Part shown: in pieces, positions 52,091 to 61,595 of the stretch | How the letters are laid out: each line of letters begins with the position of its first letter | Numbering within the stretch: position 1 is the stretch's first letter | Assembly (NCBI RefSeq): GCF_005121165.3 | Contig: NZ_CP034413.3 | Location: forward strand, 3,124,001-3,188,000 | DNA: 64,000 nucleotides | Source of the DNA: Dysosmobacter welbionis | GTDB lineage: Bacteria; Bacillota; Clostridia; Oscillospirales; Oscillospiraceae | Direction: 5' to 3' | The notes under the pieces: model-generated | Seen by the model: the letters and a program-made list of their open reading frames with translations, nothing else | What the model was told of the DNA's origin: nothing | Databases searched by the model: none | Made by a program: the position numbers and the translations under genes

Positions 52091-52558
52091 ATGATGGATT
52101 CAAGTGTTCACAAACAATTACATTTCAAATCGGTAAACGCCGAAAACCGCAGGGAAGTTGAGGGCTTGACTGTCTTTTCTGAGCAGGCTGGTTTTATTGA
52201 GAGTGTAAGCGAGTGCTTGCGGGAGGCAGATGAATTGGAGCTGTGGCGGCCTGTTGGTATTTATGACAGCGACACGCTGATTGGTTTTGCTATGTACGGC
52301 TATTTTCCAGAGCCGGCTCCGGGACAGCTATGGCTGGATCGGCTGCTCATTGATAAAAGATATCAGGGAAAAGGATATGGAAAACAGGCGGTGCTTTCGC
52401 TTCTTGACAGATTGCATACAGAGTATCAGAGCGGCACGGTATATCTTAGCGTGTATGAGAATAATCCCCATGCAATCAAGCTTTATCAACAGATTGGTTT
52501 CCGGTTTAACGGGAAATACGATAGCAAGGGGGAACATATCATGGAGTATCATTTTTGA
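52091..52558 (+). CDS. GNAT-family N-acetyltransferase (spermidine acetyltransferase-like), low GC
   Basis: 155 aa. The acetyl-CoA loop (RYQGKGYGKQAVLSL) and the ending YENNPHAIKLYQQIGFRF are typical; the layout resembles BltD/PaiA-type spermidine acetyltransferases. Codon use is clearly more AT-rich than in flanking genes, as is the flanking DNA from 52,010 to about 52,700, which suggests recent arrival from another Firmicute. No mobile element is seen. Substrate unproven. Confidence 0.82.
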   Translation: MMDSSVHKQLHFKSVNAENRREVEGLTVFSEQAGFIESVSECLREADELELWRPVGIYDSDTLIGFAMYGYFPEPAPGQLWLDRLLIDKRYQGKGYGKQAVLSLLDRLHTEYQSGTVYLSVYENNPHAIKLYQQIGFRFNGKYDSKGEHIMEYHF

Positions 52559-52613
52559 GAGATGTAGAGCCAGTCAACGGTCAATATGTGCTGAATCGTC
52601 TTAACAGACCTAT

Positions 52614-52642
52614 TTAAGATGGGCTTATCAGGCGCATATTAT
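52614..52642 (+). promoter_or_regulatory. Candidate promoter of glmS
   Basis: TTAAGA and TATTAT with a 17-nt spacer, about 70 nt before the ribozyme. The -35 is weak. Confidence 0.4.
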
Positions 52643-52713
52643 AGTGACCGCATCAAAATCAAAAAAAGAAAAATCGCAGATGTGAAAGGAGTTTATGGGC
52701 CGCGGCCCATCAC

Positions 52714-52875
52714 AGCGCCAGCGCCCGCCGCCAGCGGCGGGACGACGAGGGGAAGGGAGTATCGAAGGATTCGGCGGATGCCCTTCCGTGCCCACGGGCG
52801 CGTACACAGCCGGCAAATATGCGGGCAACCGCAAAACAAGGGGGCTGTGACCGTGAAGAAAGTGACAAATGACTG
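52714..52875 (+). ncRNA. glmS self-cleaving ribozyme/riboswitch
   Basis: The core landmarks are in order: the cleavage-site motif AGCGCC (cleavage expected before G52715), a GC-rich P1/P2 stem, GACGACGAGG, AGTATCGAAGGATTCGGCGG and ATGCCC, then P3/P4 stems. Glucosamine-6-phosphate acts as a cofactor for self-cleavage, so the transcript of glmS is destroyed when amino sugar is plentiful. The 3' border is approximate. Confidence 0.92.
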
Positions 52876-52928
52876 CGTGTTTGTCCTTTTGACCATTCAT
52901 TACAGAATCTTCAGGAGGATTATCGAAT

Positions 52929-54766
<1,838 letters not shown>

Positions 54767-54773
54767 CGAATTG

Positions 54774-54806
54774 CCGCCCGGACCATCTGGTCCGGGCGGT
54801 TTTTTT
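54774..54806 (+). terminator. Terminator of glmS
   Basis: A 12-bp perfect stem (CCGCCCGGACCA) with a two-base loop and seven T residues. Confidence 0.9.
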
Positions 54807-54808
54807 AC

Positions 54809-54837
54809 TTGACTTATATAGGGAATCGATATATAAT
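54809..54837 (+). promoter_or_regulatory. Promoter of the PadR operon
   Basis: TTGACT and TATAAT with a 17-nt spacer, starting 3 nt after the glmS T-tract. Confidence 0.85.
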
Positions 54838-54869
54838 GGCGCTGTCAAAATATATAGAATATCTATATA
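54815..54869 (+). promoter_or_regulatory. Two PadR-type operator sites
   Basis: Site 1 (54815-54835) has TATATA arms and lies inside the promoter; site 2 (54851-54869) has TATATAG/CTATATA arms and lies after the start of transcription. The similar half-sites suggest autoregulation by the PadR protein. Site calling is by eye. Confidence 0.6.
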
Positions 54870-54881
54870 AGGAGGAAGTCT

Positions 54882-55229
54882 ATGGAGGCCGATAAGAGTC
54901 TGGTCAGCGGCAGCATGGCCCTGTTGGTCCTGAAGCTGCTGGAGGACGGGGACAAGTACGGCTACCAGATGACCAGCGAGCTGCGGCAGCGGTCGGAGGA
55001 CGTGTTCCACCTGAAAGCGGGGACCCTGTACCCCCTCCTCCACAGCCTGGAGGAAAAGGGGCTGGTCACCGCCTACGAGCGGGAGGCCGCTGCCGGTAAG
55101 CCCCGGCGGTACTACCATCTGACAAAGGCGGGGGAGGCCGCCCTGCGGGAGAAGGAGACGGCGTGGCACACCTATGCCGATGCCGTGGGCCGTGTGCTGG
55201 GGGGAGGTGCCTGCTGTGCCGGGACCTGA
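54882..55229 (+). CDS. PadR-family transcriptional regulator
   Basis: 115 aa winged-helix repressor (LVLKLLEDGDKYGYQMTSEL, then KAGTLYPLLHSLEEKGLV and RRYYHLTKAGE) with a short C-terminal helix. Short PadR proteins respond to small hydrophobic compounds or envelope stress. The gene is 52 nt downstream of glmS and its stop overlaps the next gene by 14 nt, so the two are coupled. Target: its own promoter and the FtsW-like gene. Confidence 0.92.
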   Translation: MEADKSLVSGSMALLVLKLLEDGDKYGYQMTSELRQRSEDVFHLKAGTLYPLLHSLEEKGLVTAYEREAAAGKPRRYYHLTKAGEAALREKETAWHTYADAVGRVLGGGACCAGT

Positions 55230-56577
55230 GAGCGTCCGGGGCTATCTGGACGCGGTGGAGGCACAAATCCGCTGGAAGCGGGCCCGGACTGTGGCGGCCC
55301 GGGAGCTGGAAACTCATCTGGAGGACCAGCAGGAGGAATTTCTGGCCGAAGGCCATCCGCCGGAAGAGGCGGAGCGCTTGGCAGTGGAGGATATGGGGGA
55401 CCCGGTGGCCGTGGGCGCGGACCTGGACCGCCTCCACCGGCCCAGGCCCCAGTGGGGGATGCTGGGCCTGACCCTGGCGCTGCTGCTGGTGGGCGGCTGG
55501 TTGCGGTACGCCCTCACCCGAGCGGGAGCACCCTGGGATGAGGATCTGGATCCGCTGCGCTGTGCTCTGTCAGTGGTGACCGGGGCTGCTGTGCTGGTCG
55601 GAGCCTACTTCCTGGACGTCTCCCGGCTGCTGCGCTGGGCCAAGTGGGTGTACATCGGTGCGGTGATGGCGGGGGTATTGTCCCTACATCTCTCACCCAA
55701 TGTCAACAACGCCTCTTATTTCACCCGGTATGTGGTGCTGTTCTATCCGGCAGTCTACGCACTGTGGCTGTATGCCTGCCGGGGAAAGGGCTGGCGGGGC
55801 CTGCTGGCTGCCGTGGCGGGCGGCATCCCTTTGACGGTGGTCTGTATGTGTGCGCCCTTTATTCAGGGGATGATTCAGCTGATGGTTATTGGCTGCTTTC
55901 TGCTGTTGCTCGCTATCCAGATGGACTGGTTCACCGTGCCCCGGCGGCAGGGACTGGCGGCGGTGGGCGGACTGGCTGCTGTGATGGCTGGAGCGGTGCT
56001 GTGGATGCTGTTGGTGGCGGGCTATAATGCAGCGCGGATTCAGATTCTCCTGCACCCGGAGATAGACCCACAGGGGGCGGGGTATCAGGCTGTAATGGCT
56101 CGCCGGATACTTGGGGCATCCCGCCTGATGGGGAAGGGAGGAGACCTCTCAATCCAGCCGCAAACGGTCTGGGGCAGGGAACTGCTCCCGGAGATGATGC
56201 TGCCGGAGTGGAACCACGATTTTCTGCCCACCACCATGGTCTACAAACTGGGGTGGTTGCCCTATCTGCTCCTGCTGGCAGTTTTGGCTGTCCTGCTGCT
56301 GTGGATGCTGCGGCGATGTGCCTGCCAGCAAAGCCAGAGCGGAAAGCTGCTGGCACTGGCCGTTGTCCTGACGCTGGCGGTGCAGTCGGCCTTTGCGGCG
56401 GCGCTGAATCTGGGCTTTGTGCTGTTCAGCGCCCAGCTCCCTCTGGTGACGGGAAATCTCCACAGCATGGTGGACTGCGCCCTGATCGGGTTGGCGCTGT
56501 CGGCCTTCCGCTCAGAGTCCATTTTGCGGGACGCGGTGGTTCCGGTCCCGCGGCCCCCGCAAACACAAACAGCTTGA
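55216..56577 (+). CDS. FtsW/RodA/SpoVE-like membrane protein with an N-terminal HAAS-type domain
   Basis: 453 aa, GTG start after GGAGG, overlapping padR. The first 80 residues form a HAAS/DUF1700-like helical domain (VARELETHLEDQQEEFLAEG), which in many PadR-linked genes serves as partner of the regulator. The rest has eight or more membrane helices and resembles the SEDS glycosyltransferases: GAGYQAVMARRILGASRLMGKG, the WNHDFLPTTMVYKLGWLP loop and LPLVTGNLHSMVDCALIGLAL at the end. The match is distant; catalytic residues cannot be checked by eye. It may be a second, stress-induced wall polymerase or a decoy. Confidence 0.75.
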   Translation: MPGPESVRGYLDAVEAQIRWKRARTVAARELETHLEDQQEEFLAEGHPPEEAERLAVEDMGDPVAVGADLDRLHRPRPQWGMLGLTLALLLVGGWLRYALTRAGAPWDEDLDPLRCALSVVTGAAVLVGAYFLDVSRLLRWAKWVYIGAVMAGVLSLHLSPNVNNASYFTRYVVLFYPAVYALWLYACRGKGWRGLLAAVAGGIPLTVVCMCAPFIQGMIQLMVIGCFLLLLAIQMDWFTVPRRQGLAAVGGLAAVMAGAVLWMLLVAGYNAARIQILLHPEIDPQGAGYQAVMARRILGASRLMGKGGDLSIQPQTVWGRELLPEMMLPEWNHDFLPTTMVYKLGWLPYLLLLAVLAVLLLWMLRRCACQQSQSGKLLALAVVLTLAVQSAFAAALNLGFVLFSAQLPLVTGNLHSMVDCALIGLALSAFRSESILRDAVVPVPRPPQTQTA

Positions 56578-56587
56578 CCAGAAAAGA

Positions 56588-56620
56588 CAAGGGCGGAGAG
56601 GGAGCCCCTCTCCGCCCTTG
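56588..56620. terminator. Bidirectional terminator
   Basis: A 15-bp perfect stem (CAAGGGCGGAGAGGG arm) with a three-base loop, between convergent genes. Confidence 0.8.
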
Positions 56621-56634
56621 CTGTATACAATTCG

Positions 56635-57549
56635 TCAGTTGGCCTCCTGAATCAGGAAGGTCTGGTTCCCCACCCCGTCCGCGGATTTCTCCACTTCCAG
56701 GTCCTCATGCGCCTCCTGCACCGCCAGCTGCGCATCCGTCATAGGCTCCCATGGGATACCGGTACTCTCCACAAAGGCCCGGGCAGCGTCCGGATCGGCT
56801 GTATGTGTGTCCAGCGGCAGGGTGAACATGCAGCCCGTCACATTGTCCCGCAGATCCACTGTGCCGTCTTCTGCCAGGGAGAAACGCTCATAGGAGGGGG
56901 CGGCGAATCCCTCATACAGCGCGAGATATACCGTGTGATCCGAAAATATCTCCAGGCTCTGCGTGTCCAGTACATAATAGGCCCGGCCGTCCCGCAGAAA
57001 GGAGGAGCAGGCACCGTTCAGGGTGAACACGTTGACGGCCCGGGGATCATAGCCGGACACCAGGGGCGTAACAGTGAAGGCCCCGCAGGGGACCACGTCA
57101 TAGTTCTCCTCTGTCAGGGGTGTGCCGTCCGTCCGGACCACGGACACCACGGCATAGGTGCGGCTTTCCTGGACATCGGCGCACCACTGGGAGATGTTGG
57201 CGCCGCTGACCATCCCCATCAGGGTGACGGTGTAGTCCCCAACGGTCTGGGTCTCATTGAGGATCACGGCGGCTTCGCTTTGGAAGGCCTCCGCCAACAT
57301 TGGATCGTTCAGTTCCTCCGCAACCTGGGCGGGGGTCAGCCACAGCACGGCGGCGGACACAGTCACGGCCAGGAGGGCCACGGCCGCCGCAGCCAGCAGG
57401 GTAATTTTTTTCGTGCGATTCATGGACATCTTGTTCTGCTCCTTTTCAGATGCGTGCCGCATGGCTGCCAGCTTTTGAAGAGTCCGCTCCTCGAAGTCCG
57501 GGGAGAAGTCCACGGCGTCAAATGCGGCGCGGTAGTTCTGGCGATTCAT
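56635..57549 (-). CDS. Anti-sigma factor-like membrane protein
   Basis: 304 aa. The N-terminal 45 residues are cytoplasmic and helical, then one membrane helix (about residues 50-70), then an external acidic beta-rich domain with several cysteines. Stop of the sigma gene overlaps its start by four bases (ATGA-type), the usual arrangement of an ECF sigma factor with its membrane anti-sigma. The external domain has no family I recognise (it is reminiscent of DUF4179). It would hold the sigma factor until an envelope signal releases it. Confidence 0.78.
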   Translation of the reverse strand: MNRQNYRAAFDAVDFSPDFEERTLQKLAAMRHASEKEQNKMSMNRTKKITLLAAAAVALLAVTVSAAVLWLTPAQVAEELNDPMLAEAFQSEAAVILNETQTVGDYTVTLMGMVSGANISQWCADVQESRTYAVVSVVRTDGTPLTEENYDVVPCGAFTVTPLVSGYDPRAVNVFTLNGACSSFLRDGRAYYVLDTQSLEIFSDHTVYLALYEGFAAPSYERFSLAEDGTVDLRDNVTGCMFTLPLDTHTADPDAARAFVESTGIPWEPMTDAQLAVQEAHEDLEVEKSADGVGNQTFLIQEAN

Positions 57550-58031
57550 TCCACATCCTCCTTTAAAAGTTGGCGCAGCCGCTCCCGCCCCCGGGAGAGT
57601 CGGGTCCCCACGGTAGGGAGGGGGATTTGCAGCAGCTTGGAAATCTCCTTGATGGAATAGCCCTCATAATAATAGAGGTGGATGACAGCGCTGTACTTCG
57701 CCGGCAGGGCCTGCACGGCGGAAAGGATGGGGGAGGGCTCCGGCATCTCTCCGCCTGGAAGGACCTCCGCGGTCTCCAGGGGGAGATTCCGCCGCTCCGC
57801 CGCCCGGGCCATGTCGCAGGCCCGGTGGAGCGTGGTGCGGATCAGCCACGCCTTTTCGTGCTCCAGGTCCCGGAAGTGCGGCCGGGTGGTCAGCAGCTTC
57901 AAAAAGACCTCCTGCACCACGTCTTCCGCGTCGGCGGGAGAGGACAGGCGGGTCATGGCGATCCGCAGCAGCATGGGGCTGTACGCAGCCACCGTGCGGC
58001 GGATGGATTCGTCGGTACCAAACGAAGTCAG
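57546..58031 (-). CDS. RNA polymerase sigma factor, ECF type
   Basis: Contains the sigma-70 region 2 (MLLRIAMTRLSSPADAEDVVQEVFLKLL with the DAED core) and region 4 (YYYEGYSIKEISKLLQIPLPTVGTRLSRGRERL). The shortest start is GTG at 57992 (148 aa). That start cuts into the usual N-terminal helix (DESIRRTVAAYSPM); an in-frame CTG at 58031, 9 nt after AAAGGAG, would give a normal 161 residues. I give the longer span. It drives genes for an envelope or stress response together with the membrane protein downstream. Confidence 0.85.
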   Translation of the reverse strand: MTSFGTDESIRRTVAAYSPMLLRIAMTRLSSPADAEDVVQEVFLKLLTTRPHFRDLEHEKAWLIRTTLHRACDMARAAERRNLPLETAEVLPGGEMPEPSPILSAVQALPAKYSAVIHLYYYEGYSIKEISKLLQIPLPTVGTRLSRGRERLRQLLKEDVE

Positions 58032-58127
58032 GGTCCTCAGCTCCTTTCACCCATAACACGGACCAGCCTGCCCGGATTATTCACCTTCCGGAAAAATTTG
58101 CAAAGCCCGTTTTCTGCCTGCGGGAGA

Positions 58128-58156
58128 TTGACAGGGAGAAGCGGCTGTGATAATAT
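58128..58156 (+). promoter_or_regulatory. Promoter of the SLH-GH25 gene
   Basis: TTGACA and TAATAT with a 17-nt spacer. Confidence 0.75.
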
Positions 58157-58172
58157 GTAAACCAATTATAGC

Positions 58173-58201
58173 GTCCCTCCGCACTGCGGTGGGACTTTTT
58201 T
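58173..58201 (+). terminator. Terminator inside the SLH-GH25 leader
   Basis: Arms 58173-58182 and 58186-58195 (one T-T mismatch) form a 10-bp stem followed by six T residues, 10 nt after the predicted start of transcription and 40 nt before the ATG. It looks like an early attenuator. Confidence 0.6.
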
Positions 58202-58241
58202 GGGACACGGTATGTCGAAAAAACAGGAAAGGAAGCGGATC

Positions 58242-59882
58242 ATGGGAAAAAAACGGGTGTTTGCGGCGCTGCTGGCGCTGGCAGTGACAGTGGGGTCTCT
58301 GGTACTGCCGGCCCGGGCGGCCTTTACCGATACGACGGGCCACTGGGCGGAGACCGCCATCACGAAATGGAGTGAGGAGTACAGCATCATCAACGGCTAT
58401 GAGGACGGCACATTCCGGCCGGACAACTCCATCACCCGGGGCGCCTTTGCGGGCATTCTGGACCGCTTCCTGAAATTCCAAAGCACCTCGCCCGCCGGGA
58501 CGTTCTCTGATCTGAGCGGGAACTACTGGGAGGATGCCATCCTGAAGCTCCACGCCTCCGGCGTTTACCTGGGCAACAACGGGCAGGCCCTGGCCGGGGA
58601 CACCATCACCCGCCAGCAGGCGGTGACCATGATCGCACGGGCCTTCAACATCTCGGGGGAGAGCGCAACGGTCTATTACCTGGATGCGGACCAGGTGGCG
58701 GATTACGCGAAGCCGTATCTGGCGGAGATGTCCGCCCTGGGCTACATCACGGATTCCTCCGACGGGTACTTCCGTCCCACGGACGCCATCACCCGGGCGG
58801 AGATCGTGACGATCCTGGACAACATGATCGAGGTGCTGATCCAGACCAGCACCACCTACACCCAGGACGTGGAGGGCACGGTGATGGTCAACGCGGCGGA
58901 GGGGGCCTGCCTCCAGGACATGACCATCACGGGGGATCTGATTCTGGCCCCCGGCGTCACCGGGACGGTGACCCTGGAGAACGTGACCATCCAGGGCGCG
59001 GTACGGAACTTCGGCAGCGCCGTGGTCACGGACCTCTCCCAGCGGCCGGAGGAGCCGGAGCAGCCGCCGGCCATCCAGCCCGGCGACGTGTACACGCCCT
59101 CGGAGACCACAGGGGAGTATCTGACATACAGCAACCAACAGATCCCCATCTACGCCGGGGTGGAGCGGAACCGCTTCTCCCAGGGAGATTTCATGTGGGA
59201 CCCGGACCGTCCGGACCGCCTGATCTATACCGGTGACGACTACCGGACCCGCTTCGGCATCGACGTGTCCGCCTATCAGAACCGGGCCAGCGCCAACAAC
59301 ACCATCGACTGGGAGGCCGCCAAGGCCGACGGCGTGGAGTTCGCCATGGTGCGGATCGGCCTGCGGGGCTACGGCTCCGGCAGCATCATGGAGGATGCTT
59401 TCTACGCCCAGAATATTGACGGGGCCATGGCGGCGGGCATCGAGACCGGCGTCTACTTCTTCGCCCAGGCCATCACCGTGGAGGAGGCCATCGAGGAGGC
59501 GGACTTTGTCATCAGCCTGCTGGAGGGCCACGAGATCGACGGCCCCGTGGCCTACGACTGGGAGATGCACGACAGCACCTACCGGGTCTACGGCACCACG
59601 CCGGAGATGGCCACCGCCTGCGCAGTGGCGTTCTGCGAGCGCATCGAAGAGGCCGGCTACGACGCCATGGTCTACGCCGGGCAGTATGTCAGCTACATCA
59701 AATATGACCAGGGCGCTCTGGAGCCGTATCTCTCCTGGTACCCCGAGTACAAGAGCGAGAGCTCCGAGCTTCTGTACCCCACCCTGTACTATCACATGGA
59801 CTACTGGCAGTATTCCAGCAAGTGCTCTGTGGCCGGTATCGGCGGCAACGTGGATGTGAACCTCCAGTTCATCCGGCGGTAA
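58242..59882 (+). CDS. Surface-anchored GH25 lysozyme with SLH domains
   Basis: 546 aa. A signal peptide (residues 1-27, cleavage after ARAA) precedes three SLH modules (FTDTTGHWAETAITKW..., FSDLSGNYWEDAILKL..., a third ending TRAEIVTILDN) that bind pyruvylated wall polymers, a linker and a C-terminal glycoside hydrolase family 25 domain (FGIDVSAYQN, FAMVRIGLRGYGSG, GPVAYDWEMHD with the catalytic acids). GH25 muramidases cut between N-acetylmuramic acid and N-acetylglucosamine. The start at 58242 follows AAAGGAAG. A leader terminator may limit expression. Confidence 0.93.
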   Translation: MGKKRVFAALLALAVTVGSLVLPARAAFTDTTGHWAETAITKWSEEYSIINGYEDGTFRPDNSITRGAFAGILDRFLKFQSTSPAGTFSDLSGNYWEDAILKLHASGVYLGNNGQALAGDTITRQQAVTMIARAFNISGESATVYYLDADQVADYAKPYLAEMSALGYITDSSDGYFRPTDAITRAEIVTILDNMIEVLIQTSTTYTQDVEGTVMVNAAEGACLQDMTITGDLILAPGVTGTVTLENVTIQGAVRNFGSAVVTDLSQRPEEPEQPPAIQPGDVYTPSETTGEYLTYSNQQIPIYAGVERNRFSQGDFMWDPDRPDRLIYTGDDYRTRFGIDVSAYQNRASANNTIDWEAAKADGVEFAMVRIGLRGYGSGSIMEDAFYAQNIDGAMAAGIETGVYFFAQAITVEEAIEEADFVISLLEGHEIDGPVAYDWEMHDSTYRVYGTTPEMATACAVAFCERIEEAGYDAMVYAGQYVSYIKYDQGALEPYLSWYPEYKSESSELLYPTLYYHMDYWQYSSKCSVAGIGGNVDVNLQFIRR

Positions 59883-59902
59883 GCCCTTCTCTCCAAAAGA
59901 AA

Positions 59903-59930
59903 TACGGCGGGGCGTCTGCCCCGCCGTATG
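59903..59930. terminator. Bidirectional terminator after the GH25 gene
   Basis: A 12-bp stem (ATACGGCGGGGC arm) with a GTCT loop, between the GH25 gene and the convergent small gene. Confidence 0.7.
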
Positions 59931-59945
59931 GCGATTCCAGGGGAG

Positions 59946-60059
59946 TTACTTGCGGTTTTCCTTCTGGGCCTTGTTCTGGTTCTGCTGGCTGTTCTCACGG
60001 TTCTCCTTCTGCTGAGTCTGGCCGGCATCGCGCTTGTTCTGGTTGTCGCGGTTGCTCAT
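59946..60059 (-). CDS. Tiny Gln/Asn/Lys-rich protein (37 aa)
   Basis: An ATG at 60059 follows a very strong ribosome site (AAAGGAGG) and opens a 37-codon frame of extreme composition: MSNRDNQNKRDAG followed by QTQQKENRENSQQNQNK and a basic end. It has no cysteine, aromatic or aliphatic-rich segment. I recall similar short hydrophilic proteins in spore-forming clostridia; a small acid-soluble spore protein-like role is only a guess. It is shorter than usual gene-calling limits. Confidence 0.7.
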   Translation of the reverse strand: MSNRDNQNKRDAGQTQQKENRENSQQNQNKAQKENRK

Positions 60060-60167
60060 CAGGACACCTCCTTTCGCCTGCTTGAGTACATGGCATAGTC
60101 TCACCGCCAGCTGCGGAAATTATACGCGGAGGCTGGAAAAAACCTTGTCACCGGAGGAAAAAATGGA

Positions 60168-60196
60168 TTGACAAAAGGACAAAAGGGTGCTATACT
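60168..60196 (+). promoter_or_regulatory. Promoter of infC-rpmI-rplT
   Basis: TTGACA and TATACT with a 17-nt spacer, both near consensus. Confidence 0.88.
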
Positions 60197-60202
60197 AATC
60201 CA

Positions 60203-60359
60203 GCAAAACAAAGAAGGCTGACTGCATCCGCCTCACCTCCAGCGATTTGGCAAAGAGGTTTACACTGCTGTAATCAGACCACCGGGCGGTGGTTTGTTGT
60301 TGCGCGGATGCCTGCATGGTATCCGCGTTTTGTGATTCTGAGATGGAGGTGCTTCGACC
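60203..60359 (+). promoter_or_regulatory. Structured infC leader (L20-leader-like)
   Basis: A 157-nt leader. GCATCCGC (60224-60231) can pair with GCGGATGC (60304-60311), or the same region can form CGCGGAT/ATCCGCG (60303-60309 with 60321-60327); a CCACCGGGCGGTGG hairpin lies between. In Firmicutes the leader upstream of infC is bound by L20 for feedback, so a similar role is likely. Confidence 0.65.
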
Positions 60360-60878
60360 ATTAGTAAAGTAGTGCATGAACTGAACGAGGAGATCAGAGA
60401 CAAGGAGATTCGCCTGATCGGTTCCGAGGGCGAGCAGCTCGGCATCATGCCCCCTGCGGAAGCTTTGAAGATCGCCGACGAGCAGGGCCTGGACCTGGTC
60501 AAGATCTCGCCGCAGGCCGTTCCCCCCGTGTGCAAGCTGATGAACTACGGCAAGTTCCGGTTCGAGCAGAGCAAGCGGGAAAAAGAGGCCAGAAAAAACC
60601 AGCACGTGGTGGAGATCAAAGAGATTCGGATGTCTCCGGGCATCGACATCGGGGATTTCAATACGAAGCTCAAAAACGCGCAGAAGTTCATCGCCGACGG
60701 CAACCGCGTCAAGGTCTCGGTCCGATTCCGCGGCCGGGAGATGGCCCATACCGACATCGGTAGGGACCTGCTGGACCGGTTTGCCGCACAATGCGCCGAA
60801 ACCGCCAATCTGGATAAGCCCGCCAAGCTGGAGGGCCGGATGATGTCCATCTTCCTCTCCCCCAAATCCGGCAAGTAA
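60360..60878 (+). CDS. infC: Translation initiation factor IF-3, AUU start
   Basis: 172 aa. The N-domain (ELNEEIRDKEIRLIG), linker (KREKEARKNQHVV) and C-domain (DFNTKLKNAQKFIADGNRVKV) are complete. IF-3 checks the start codon on the 30S subunit. The ribosome site GGAGG (60345-60349) lies 10 nt before ATT at 60360 and 22 nt before the first GTG in frame, so initiation at AUU is favoured. An AUU start in infC allows IF-3 to repress its own translation, as in E. coli. First gene of the operon with rpmI and rplT. Confidence 0.9.
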   Translation: MSKVVHELNEEIRDKEIRLIGSEGEQLGIMPPAEALKIADEQGLDLVKISPQAVPPVCKLMNYGKFRFEQSKREKEARKNQHVVEIKEIRMSPGIDIGDFNTKLKNAQKFIADGNRVKVSVRFRGREMAHTDIGRDLLDRFAAQCAETANLDKPAKLEGRMMSIFLSPKSGK

Positions 60879-60911
60879 TCTGATTTCAACGATACGGAAG
60901 GAGCAACCATT

Positions 60912-61109
60912 ATGCCGAAGCTGAAGACCCACAGTGGTGCAAAGAAGAGATTTAATCTGACCAAGACCGGAAAGGTCAAGCGCGCCAAGGCCTACAAGAG
61001 CCATATCCTGACCAAGAAGGATACCAAGCGCACTCGTCGTCTGCGTGCCGGCGGCTATGCGGATACCACCAATGTGGATGCCATCCGCAAGATGATCCCC
61101 TACAAGTAA
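60912..61109 (+). CDS. rpmI: Ribosomal protein L35
   Basis: 65 aa basic protein with the family pattern [14 protein letters not shown] and the tail [14 protein letters not shown]. Part of the large subunit core. It lies 33 nt after infC and 32 nt before rplT. Confidence 0.96.
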   Translation: MPKLKTHSGAKKRFNLTKTGKVKRAKAYKSHILTKKDTKRTRRLRAGGYADTTNVDAIRKMIPYK

Positions 61110-61141
61110 GACACGAGACGTTCAAATAGGAGGTTTTTGAA

Positions 61142-61492
61142 ATGGCTAGAGTCAAGGGCGCGATGATGACGCGCAAGAGAAGAAATAAGATCCTGAAGAT
61201 GGCGAAGGGCTACTGGGGCTCCAAGTCTAAGCACTTCCGTGTGGCCAACCAGGCCGTGATGAAGTCCCTGAGCTATGCCTACACCGGCCGCCGGCTGAAG
61301 AAGCGTGATTTCCGCTCCCTGTGGATCACCCGCATCTCCGCCGCCTGCAAGATGAACGGCATGAACTACTCCACCTTCATGCACGGCCTGAAGGTCGCTG
61401 GCATTGAGATCAACCGGAAGATGCTGGCGGAGATGGCTGTCAACGACGCCGCCGCCTTCACCCAGCTGACCGAGATCGCCAAGAAGGCGTAA
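61142..61492 (+). CDS. rplT: Ribosomal protein L20
   Basis: 116 aa, strongly basic. Binds 23S rRNA early in assembly and, in Firmicutes, the leader of its own operon to repress it. Signature [20 protein letters not shown] and [19 protein letters not shown]. Ends at a good terminator. Confidence 0.97.
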   Translation: MARVKGAMMTRKRRNKILKMAKGYWGSKSKHFRVANQAVMKSLSYAYTGRRLKKRDFRSLWITRISAACKMNGMNYSTFMHGLKVAGIEINRKMLAEMAVNDAAAFTQLTEIAKKA

Positions 61493-61513
61493 GATCCCTT
61501 TCCAGACTATGTG

Positions 61514-61549
61514 AGCAGCGCCCTCCCAAATGGGAGAGCGCTGCTTTTT
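61514..61549 (+). terminator. Terminator of infC-rpmI-rplT
   Basis: A long stem (AGCAGCGC arm) with one internal mismatch followed by TTTTTG. Confidence 0.85.
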
Positions 61550-61595
61550 GTATATCCAGGACGGAGGGGAGGCAATCCCCGTTGTGCCCCTTCGG

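Noticed and set aside
58000-58059. A frameshift in the N-terminus of the ECF sigma factor
   Set aside because: The alternative frame would need one base removed or two added, unlike the other thirteen sites; a CTG start explains the sequence better.
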